A DNA stretch of 64,000 nt from Ryuthela nishihirai (Eukaryota > Arthropoda > Arachnida > Araneae > Heptathelidae), in the NCBI GenBank assembly GCA_038380435.1, contig JAWZYU010000731.1, positions 16,001-80,000 on the forward strand, in the 5' to 3' direction. Below are positions 56,851-64,000 of this stretch, piece after piece. The first letter of the stretch is position 1. The number at the start of each line of letters is the position of its first letter. Position numbers and translations under genes: made by a program. The notes below the pieces were generated by a model. It worked only from the letters and a program-made list of their open reading frames with translations, was not told the DNA's origin and made no database searches.

Positions 56851-58541
56851 TTCTAAATCTACCCGAAATGTCGCTCATGGCGCCATCTATGATGGAGGAA
56901 CACAACTTCTTTATTCAAAGTTGCTCCAATGTGGGTTAGTCCGCCCATCGACAAAGCTAATATTTGTGGTTAGAGTCCGCCCATCAATGTGGGTTAGAGT
57001 CCGTCCATCGACAAAGCTGATATTTGTGATTAGAGTCCGCCCATCAATGTGGATTAGAGTCCGTCCATCGACAAAGCTAATATTTGTGATTAGAGTCCGC
57101 CCATCAATGTGGATTAGAGTCCGTCCATCGACAAAGCTAATATTTGTGATTAGAGTCCGCCCATCAATGTGGATTAGAGTCCGTCCAGCGAACAAGGTTA
57201 AAATATTTGTGGGTAGAGCCCGCCCATCAATGTGGATTAGAGTCCGTCCATCGACAAAGCTAATATTTGTGGTTAGAGTCCGCCCATCAATGTGGGTTAG
57301 AGTCCGTCCATCGACAAAGCTAATATTTGTGATTAGAGTCCGTCCATCAACGTGGATTAGAGTCCGCCCATCGACAAAGCTAATATTTGTGGTTAGAGTC
57401 CATCCATCAATGTGGGTTAGAGTCCGCCCATCGGCAAAGCTAATATTTGTGGTTAGAGTCCGTCCATCAATGTGGATTAGAGTCCGTCCATCGACAAACC
57501 TAATATTTGTGGTTACAGTCCGCCCATCAATGTGGGTTAGAGTCCGCCCATCGACAAAGCTGATATTTGTGGTTAGAGCCCGCCCATCAATGTGGATTAG
57601 AGTCCGTCCATCGACAAACCTGATATTTGTGGTTAGAGTCCGCCCATCAATGTGGATTCGAGTCCGCCAATCGACAAAGCTAACATTTGTGGTTAGAGTC
57701 CATCCATCGACAAAGCTAATATTTGTGGTTATAGTCCGCCCATCAATGTGGATTAGAGTCCGCCCATCGACAAAGCTAATATTTGTGGTTAGAGTCCGCC
57801 CATCGACAAAGCTAATATTTGTGGTTAGAGTCCGCCCATCGACAAAGCTAATATTTGCGGTTAGAGTCCGCCCATCAATGTGGATTAGAGTCCGTCCATC
57901 GACAAAGCTAATATTTGTGGTTAGAGTCCGCCCATCAATGTGGGTTAGAGTCCGTCCATCGACAAACTATTATTTGTGGTTAGAGTCCGCCCATCAATGT
58001 GGATTAGAGTCCGTCCATCGACAAAGCTAATATTTGTGGTTAGAGTCCGCCCATCAATGTGGGTTAGAGTCCGTCCATCGACAAACTATTATTTGTGGTT
58101 AGAGTCCGCCCATCAATGTGGATTAGAGTCCGTCCATCGACAAAGCTAATATTTGTGATTAGAGTCCGCCCATCAATGTGGGTTAGAGTCCGCCCATCGA
58201 CAAAGCTAATATTTCCACAAGATTATATGTTTATTTCCTTATGGGCCAACATGTAACTCTGCATAATACGAAACCAGACATTTTGTTTACGCCATTTGCA
58301 TTCAAAAAACCAATTAGAGGAATTGTTTGTAAATTAGAACGTTCAGAGATCATTACAGACTTAAGTGGAATACTGTAAAAAAAATGTCTGCGTATTTGCT
58401 ATTGATTGATTATTTCATTAATAACGCTCTAGGGTTAGCGACTTTCTTATTTATTTCTTATTCAGAGCAAAACTGAAAACGCAAGTTTCCTTCCCCGATC
58501 ATAGATGGCGCCATAAGCGACAATTTCGGTGGATTTATAAG
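56851..58541. mobile_element. TIR-bounded element enclosing the 60-bp array
   Basis: Left arm 56851-56898 contains GTCGCTCATGGCGCCATCTA. The right arm, 58481-58541, read in reverse complement contains GTCGCTTATGGCGCCATCTA, each preceded by TAAATC.ACC and GAAAT. About 48 bp match with few mismatches. No target-site duplication was found. Between the right arm and the array lies about 270 bp of AT-rich DNA (58212-58480). Confidence 0.65.
56930..58211. repeat. 60-bp tandem array (about 21 units)
   Basis: Unit: AGTCCGCCCATCAATGTGGA TTAGAGTCCGTCCATCGACA AAGCTAATATTTGTGGTTAG. It is itself two related ~30-bp halves sharing AGTCCG.CCATC. Some units lack the first half (57700-57860). The period of 20 codons leaves a 394-codon + strand frame (VRPSMWIRVRPSTKLIFVVR), which I regard as an artefact. 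Confidence 0.92.
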
Positions 58542-58565
58542 TCATATTAGCGGATAAATTTCGGA

Positions 58566-58633
58566 TCCTGTGATAGTTCAGTGGTGAGAACACTTTGGCC
58601 TGAGTCTTGAAAGAATGGTTTCGAACCTCGCTC
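58566..58633 (+). other. tRNA-like sequence (tRNA pseudogene or SINE head)
   Basis: TAGTTCAGTGG at 58574-58584 matches the polymerase III A box, and GGTTTCGAACC at 58617-58627 resembles a B box with one extra T, at a tRNA-like distance. An A-rich run follows. The anticodon stem is unclear, so a functional tRNA is unlikely. Confidence 0.4.
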
Positions 58634-58919
58634 TTTAAAAAAAACTAATTTTTTCCCACAAAACTACTGATTATATTCGCACTTTTATTATTCTTTATAC
58701 TATGAAAGATTAAACATGTGTTCGAAAATTTTACTTCAGTGCATAATGAGAATTATAAATCAGATATCTTTAAATTGGTTCTTCTCAAACTATGTTTTTC
58801 CATTTATCTGCTTATTGCATTCACTCCTTCACTTTTTTGGATATTAGTTCTTTGTTCTCAAAGCACAAATTTGCTTGTGACACATCACTTTTAGATTTAT
58901 TTGCTTACTATTGCACTGG

Positions 58920-59093
58920 TACAGTCGCTCAAAAAAGTATCCGAACACTATGGTTGATTACAGAATTCAAAAAAAAATATCTGGCAACGATTTTTTTAGA
59001 AATCAGTGATCTGGCAAACTTCGTGTCACGTGACACGAAGGACTGAATTCTGTAATCAACCATAGTGTTCGGATACCTTTTTGAGCGACTGTA
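58920..59093. mobile_element. Palindromic CACGTG-centred MITE, shortened right arm
   Basis: TACAGTCGCTC to GAGCGACTGTA with TA borders; centre TCGTGTCACGTGACACGA. The inner part of the right arm is deleted (about 45 bp after GACACGAAGG). Confidence 0.85.
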
Positions 59094-59245
59094 CCTTAAA
59101 TAATATCTTAGATCAGCGTTGTCCAACTAGGAATACCCGCACAAGGATTTTTGTGCCCCACGTACAAAATCAAGTTTTCACTTGAAATTTTAAATAAATA
59201 TCTATAATCCACTTTATAATTTTTTGTCAACTTATATTACTTTAC

Positions 59246-59302
59246 TTGATATGCAATCTTCAACTTGATATTCAAAGTAAGTTGAAGATTTGGATATCAA
59301 GT
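59246..59302. repeat. Imperfect hairpin
   Basis: CTTGATATGCAATCTTCAACT and AAGTTGAAGATTTGGATATC pair as inverted repeats around a short spacer. Confidence 0.6.
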
Positions 59303-59303
59303 A

Positions 59304-59394
59304 ATTCTATTTGCAATTATTATTGCATTATTCATTCTATTTGCAATTATTATTGCATTATTCATTCTATTTGCAATTATTATTGCATTATTTT
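59304..59394. repeat. Three copies of a 30-bp repeat
   Basis: ATTCTATTTGCAATTATTAT plus TGCATTATTC, three times without change, then diverging. Confidence 0.85.
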
Positions 59395-59584
59395 AACTTG
59401 CTCATTCTATTCTTATTTCCCAACAACTACGGCCACAATGCTCCCATTAAATTCATTAAATATTTGATAAGGTTTAGAAAATTTATATTGGTTTATTATT
59501 ACTTATTATTTTTCTTATAAATAAAATAATTTTTGAGATGACATGAACTGACTTTTCAATTACCTATCCTGTCCTATTCTTTTT

Positions 59585-60228
59585 TTGGCCCGCGAAATAT
59601 TGGCGAAAGAAAAAAAAAATGGCCCACGAAATACTGACGAAAGGAAAAATGGCCCACGAAATATTGGCGAGAGGAAAAATGGCCCACGAAATATTGGCGA
59701 AAGGAAAAATGGCCCACGAAATATTGGCGAAAGGAAAAATGGCCCACGAAATACTGACGAAAGGAAAAATGGCCCATGAAATATTGACGAAAGGAAAAAT
59801 GGCCCACGAAATATTGACGAAAGGAAAAATGGCCCACGAAATACTGACGAAAGGAAAAATTACCCACGAAATATTGACGAAAGGAAAAATGGCCCACGAA
59901 ATATTGACGAAAGGAAAATTGGCCCACAAAATATTGGCGAAAAAAATGGCCCGCGAAATATTGGCGAAAGGAAAAATGGCCCGCGAAATATTGGCGAAAG
60001 GATAAATGGCCCACGAAATATTGGCGAAAGGAAAAATGGCCCGCGAAATATTGGCGAAAGGATAAATGGCCCACGAAATATTGGCGAAAGGAAAAATAGC
60101 CCACGAAATATTGGCGAAAGGAAAAATGGCCCACGAAATATTGACGAAAGGAAAAATGGCCCACGAAATATTGGCGAAAGGAAAAATGGCCCACGAAATA
60201 TTGGCGAAAGGGAAAATGGCCCTCGGTC
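59585..60228. repeat. 30-bp tandem array (about 21 units)
   Basis: Unit GAAAGGAAAAATGGCCCACG plus AAATATTGGC. Variants CCGCGAAAT, TACTGACG and GATAAATGG occur in runs. One unit (59935-59945) lacks the GG and shifts phase. Frames are open on both strands (MAHEILAKGK on +) because 30 is divisible by 3; not a gene. Confidence 0.92.
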
Positions 60229-60229
60229 T

Positions 60230-60590
60230 TAGAGAAGTTGGACAGCAGTGTCTTGGATCAAGAATGGTCAACATATTTTAATCGCTGTCTGTAAGAGCAG
60301 CTCATGGAGACCGTTCTATGCAAGCTTCACTAGAGTTCCCAGTTGTGTAGTGGAGGGAACCCATTGGGCAGTTATTAGCAGACAGAAGTCTCAAGTGAAA
60401 GCCATTCAGCGAATTTTTTTAAAGTGCACAAGGTAAATCTCTCCTGCCTCGTAGCCACGGCTTAATGTTCAATCGAAATCATCTTTTCAACCCATCAGTT
60501 TACATTGTCTCATTAATAACAGAGTGTAGGTTAATTCGAGGTAAATCTCAACCATTACAGTTAGGCCTCGAACCTGTGAAAATTAGGTAT
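60230..60590 (-). mobile_element. Ancient diverged copy of the tRNA-derived SINE
   Basis: Alignable in order with minus-oriented young copies: GGAGGGAACCCATTGGGCAG, AGACAGAAGTCTCAAGTGAA, GCCATTCAGCG, AAAGTGCACAAGGTAAATCT, AGCCACGGCTTAATGTTCAA and CCTCGAACCTGTGAAAATTA. Many substitutions; tail end obscured near the 30-bp array. Confidence 0.75.
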
Positions 60591-60619
60591 CTGACACATT
60601 CTTCATTCCCAGGATGTTA

Positions 60620-61014
60620 GGGGGGGTGGCTCAGTCGGTAGCGCGCCAGGCTCGTAATCTGTAGTTCCCAGGTTCGAGTCCCAGCTGGGTCAGCGTCGAG
60701 ATTTATCTCCGCAAAATTATTTAGATTTATCCCCGCCCTGCCCACGGTCAGTAGGGGACACCGATGGGCTTGGAAAGGCCGCCGTCCGTCGGATGGGACG
60801 TTAAGCCGTGGCCCCGTGTGCGGGAGAGCCATACCCTGTGCACGTTAAAGAACACGCTGGATGGCCTTGACGGGAGGCTACCATCTGTCTCCCAACAGCT
60901 GTTCCAGTGGGTCCCCTCCCCCAACCTTCTCTGAGCCTTCGGGGTCCATGTGACCTCGCCATTTAGCCCATGGTGTGCAAAAAAGTGCCGCTCAGAGGTA
61001 AAACAACCCAACAA
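60620..61014 (+). mobile_element. tRNA-derived SINE, young copy
   Basis: Exact 12-bp duplication CCCAGGATGTTA at 60608-60619 and 61015-61026. Contains a 14-bp insertion-like repeat (ATTATTTAGATTTATC) near 60716. Confidence 0.92.
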
Positions 61015-61026
61015 CCCAGGATGTTA

Positions 61027-61422
61027 ATAAACGGAGATAAAACCAGTATATATATATATACTGAATCCGATAATTTATAACTCCAGCTCTGTCGTGCTAT
61101 TGACTATGCCATCGGTTTACAAATATTTATCTCCGTTGGATATGAAATATACTTCATGAATTCATACGAGATGAAAGCCAAAGAATACAACCGGCGCATT
61201 TGTCGGATCTGATCTGTTTTCGTAGTGAAATTTTCCACTGTGATCAGCAATTATCGCCACGCCTTTTCTCGTCCATAAACGTGGAATGTGATGCATTTCC
61301 TCCCACATAGACGTAGTTTTAATTTTTTTAATATTTTCTTTGACATTAAAAATACCTTACCTTCAGAAACTCTGCTGTATGATTCATAAACAGCGACCAC
61401 ACTTTTTCATTATTTTTGGGGT
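61027..61422. other. Non-coding stretch, nothing recognised
   Basis: About 395 bp between two SINEs, with a short (TA)n run at 61048-61060. Confidence 0.4.
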
Positions 61423-61434
61423 GGTGTTTGAGGT

Positions 61435-61833
61435 GGGGCGGGGGTGGCTCAGTCGGTAGCGCGCCAGGCTCGTAATCTGTAGTTCCCAGGTTCGAGTCCC
61501 AGCTGGGTCAGCGTTGAGATTTATCTCCGCAAAATTCCCCGCCCTGTCCACGGTCAGTAGGGGACACCGATGGGCTTGGAAAGGCCGCCGTCCGTCGGAT
61601 GGGACGTTAAGCCGTGGCCCCGTGTGAGGGAGAGCCATACCCTGTGCACGTTAAAGAACACGCTGGATGGCCTTGACGGGAGGCTACCATCTGTCTCCCA
61701 ACAGCTGTTCCAGTGGGTCCCCTCCCCCCACCTTCTCTGAGCCTTCGGGGTCCATGTGACCTGGCCATTTAGCCCATGGTGTGCAAAAAAGTGCCGCTCA
61801 GAGGTAAAACAAACCAAAACCAAAAAACCAAAA
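61435..61833 (+). mobile_element. tRNA-derived SINE, young copy with altered tail
   Basis: Exact 12-bp duplication GGTGTTTGAGGT at 61423-61434 and 61834-61845. The tail has become A-rich (CAAACCAAAACCAAAAAACC). Confidence 0.92.
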
Positions 61834-61845
61834 GGTGTTTGAGGT

Positions 61846-62560
61846 AGTCCATGACATTCGAGATCTCATAAGCTGTCACAAGCCCTCCTCTTTCCATAAG
61901 GGGGGGACGAATAGTGCGGGGAAAATAGAAAGAGTTTACGATTGTCATTATATGAGCTTTCAGTTCACACTTAACTCGTAACTGTAGGCCCCTCGCTTTC
62001 GGAATTTAATATTAACTATCCCTTATATTATCTTATTGACTTCGTAAGCATCAACGTTAATATGAATTCGCTATATAATAATTGGTCATAATTGTATATG
62101 TGCAACTTCCCCTGCCAATAAACTACATTCAGTTCGCAACCATATTTTATTGTTTCAATATATTATCATCAAATAATAATTTTGAATAGTAGATGGCATT
62201 TCTTTCTCTAAACAAGTCCTCAAATCTTTCATGTTGTCTACTTCTGTACATGTAAATGTAAATAAAGTTTCTTAAGTTTAAATAATTTTATTTAATATAT
62301 TCAATATATTTATAGAAGCAATTTATTTCTTTTTTTTTTAATTTCATACTATTTAATTTTAATTATGTTAATGTACTCTAGTTTTTGAAGAAGTGATTTT
62401 TTCTCAGAAAAAGAATCAAAGAAAGGATTTTTTTTTAATTCTTTTTCTAAGATTATGATCCTTTTTTTGATCATAATCTTTTTTTGAAGCTGTTCCTCAA
62501 ACAATCGTTGGAGGAACGCTTCAAAAAACGCTTTTGAAGTTAGAAAATTACTTCGATAAA
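61846..62560. other. AT-rich non-coding stretch with small hairpins
   Basis: About 715 bp, no gene. Contains an inverted repeat AGATTATGATC / GATCATAATCT around a T-run (62450-62483) and CTCAAACAATCGTTGGAGGA with small self-complementarity. Confidence 0.5.
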
Positions 62561-62573
62561 TGGACTACAGGTG

Positions 62574-62963
62574 GGGCGGGGGTGGCTCAGTCGGTAGCGC
62601 GCCAGGCTCGTAATCTGTAGTTCCCAGGTTCGAGTCCCAGCTGGGTCAGCGTTGAGATTTATCTCCGCAAAATTTCCCGCCCTGCCCACGGTCAGTAGGA
62701 GACACCGATGGGCTTGAAAAGGCCGCCGTCCGTCGGATGGCACGTTAAGCCGTGGCCCCGTGTGCGGGAGAGCCATACCCTGTGCACGTTAAAGAACACG
62801 CTGGATGGCCTTGACGGGAGGCTACCATCTGTCTCCCAACAGCTGTTCCAGTGGGTCCCCTCCCCCAACCTTCTCTGAGCCTTCGGGGTCCATGTGACCT
62901 GGCCATTTAGCCCTTCGTGTGCAAAAAAGTGCCGCTCAGAGGTAAAACAACCCAACCCAACCC
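62574..62963 (+). mobile_element. tRNA-derived SINE, young copy
   Basis: Exact 13-bp duplication TGGACTACAGGTG at 62561-62573 and 62964-62976; consensus-like sequence with CAACCCAACCCAACCC tail. Confidence 0.93.
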
Positions 62964-63189
62964 TGGACTACAGGTGTCACCAGAAGAAACTGTTGTTCTC
63001 CCCTTTTGCTCTCTCCGCAAATATCCTTCCTTACAGTTAAGGATGAACAATACAGTACAAAAGTAGTTAAATTCCATAGATTTCTCTGAGTTGTACCAGA
63101 TTTAGAACTGAAATGGTCAAAATACGTCGAGTTCATGAAGAAACTACAAGATCCTTTGTATACATCTTGCAATGTCGGGCTCCGAGGAA

Positions 63190-63530
63190 ACGAGGAACCT
63201 CCTGTCAACAGATGATAAACATATATAAAGTCTTAATAAGATCCAGACTGGAATATGGAGGATTTCTTTTCGAAAATGCTATTTCCACCTAAGTTAAAAA
63301 AATTGGGAAGGAAATCCAAAACAAAGCAGTTAGGATCTGTCTGGCCCATTTCCCTCCTTGTCCTACTGTCTCGCTTCTTGTTGAAGCAAATTCGCAACCT
63401 CTTTCTCTTAGGAGACCCAATATCCTCTTCCAACACTTTCTAAGAATGATCTATAAACAAAGGATTAACCCTCTGGTTGAGAAGATTTTCAGTAATTCAC
63501 TGAACATTCTGTTTATGAAGTAATCAGAGG
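63190..63530 (+). pseudogene. Jockey-like LINE reverse transcriptase, C-terminal fragment
   Basis: One + frame reads QQMINIYKVLIRSRLEYGGF, LFENAIST, a stop, then KKIGKEIQNKAVRICLAHF and PPCPTVSLLVEANSQPLSLR, RPNILFQHFLRMIYKQR. The YKxLIRSRLxYG, QNKAxRICLG.F and VEAN.xPLSLRR pattern is the region just after the RT catalytic core in Jockey-type non-LTR elements (family knowledge). An in-frame TAA near 63283 and the absence of the core show that it is a dead fragment. Confidence 0.75.
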
Positions 63531-64000
63531 TTTTCCTCTATTCAAAGACATTCGAATCCTCAAGCGACCAATGGACCAGTGAGATGATTTACCCCCCTGT
63601 AATGATGATTCTATGCACCAATCCCCTGTGATGATGCATAGAACCGACCAGGCTTAGCACCTAATGTCGGACCCCGCCTTTTCGTGGTGCAGGCCGTTAG
63701 TACCTTTCAAAAGAGATACTCTCTTGTGGAAGTGAACGGAAGGGGAGGGCTGCCAGATTAGTGTGGCCTACTGATCTGGACAACTATGGCTACTTTTCTT
63801 TTTTTTTTCTGCCCTGCTGAGGAGTGGTCAACCACACAGGGTCCTGGTGCTGACCATATAAACCCACTGGACAGGACAGATATATGGCTCTGAGTTTGAT
63901 TATGGATCCTGATTTTGCTGCACTGGTGGGCTTCTGTGGAGGGAAAATCTTCCGCTGTGTTTTCTGTTTGTTTGTGGGTTGACAGCCCCAAGTGCAATAG
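63531..64000. other. Unassigned right edge, probably repeat
   Basis: Contains a doubled phrase ATGATGATTCTATGCACCAA / GATGATGCATAGAACCGACC and a minus-strand open frame at 63758-63997 with no motif. It may be the 3' part of the LINE to its left, but this is not shown. Confidence 0.35.

Noticed and set aside
56846..58030. Plus-strand 394-codon frame with repeats VRPSMWIRVRPSTKLIFVVR
   Set aside because: Product of the 60-bp array with a period divisible by three. The frame breaks at 57960 where a unit lost a base, while the DNA repeat continues.
58792..59046. Open frame containing KKYLATIFLEISDLA and SRDTKD as a small gene
   Set aside because: This peptide comes from the arm of the palindromic MITE and recurs at several MITE copies.
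59564..60274. Overlapping open frames on both strands (MAHEILAKGK and PFANISWAI periods)
   Set aside because: Several frames open at once over a 30-bp array; no evidence for a protein.
63758..63997. 79-codon minus-strand frame at the right edge
   Set aside because: No recognisable motif, ends in low-complexity K/R text from a poly-pyrimidine run; likely repeat DNA.

Overview
The window is animal nuclear DNA, most likely from an arthropod. An arachnid such as a spider fits the mix of repeat families, but I cannot confirm that without a database. Bacterial genes, operons, rRNA and CRISPR are absent. Only about 1.3 kb is host coding sequence; most of the rest is repeats.

The host gene is on the + strand. 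Nine consecutive exons (2706-2891, 12243-12323, 13917-14078, 19109-19269, 21749-21906, 24187-24341, 25610-25816, 27793-27909, 51387-51477) encode 439 contiguous residues of an axonemal inner-arm dynein heavy chain, closest in my judgement to DNAH3/DNAH12. They run from the AAA5 region into the AAA6 (D6) domain. All junctions are in phase with GT..AG borders. Earlier and later exons lie outside the window or were not recognised.

The introns and the 3' flank are packed with repeats. (1) A tRNA-derived SINE has about 26 recognisable copies plus one deleted relic. Many copies have 8-14 bp target-site duplications, and many carry 2 to 6 tandem copies of a 169-bp 3' module. (2) Four large tandem arrays are present: a 54-bp array (3632-10272), a ~186-bp array (30.26-49.15 kb), a 60-bp array (56.93-58.21 kb) and a 30-bp array (59.59-60.23 kb). 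(3) There are TA-flanked DNA transposons: a 1.5-kb Tc1/mariner-type element with a frameshifted transposase (47464-48965), four non-autonomous elements with related ends, six copies of a palindromic CACGTG-centred element, and two older transposase relics. (4) There are three LINE fragments: two at the left edge, one near the right edge.

Layout: 0-2.5 kb, opposed LINE fragments and a SINE; 2.7-12.3 kb, the first intron, filled by the 54-bp array; 12.3-27.9 kb, seven exons separated by SINEs, including a 4-kb SINE-bounded duplication with an inverted block; 27.9-51.4 kb, one 23.5-kb intron; 51.5-64 kb, no recognised host exon, only transposon relics, the 60-bp and 30-bp arrays and young SINEs.

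The most unusual structure is in the 23.5-kb intron. The whole ~20-kb block 30257-50314 is bracketed by an identical 9-bp direct repeat and ends in hAT-like termini. Its ~186-bp satellite unit begins with the sequence of the left terminus. I read this as a single non-autonomous DNA transposon swollen by internal satellite amplification and by later nested insertions. The 60-bp array is likewise enclosed by ~48-bp inverted repeats. Two of the four satellites therefore appear to sit inside transposon-like elements.
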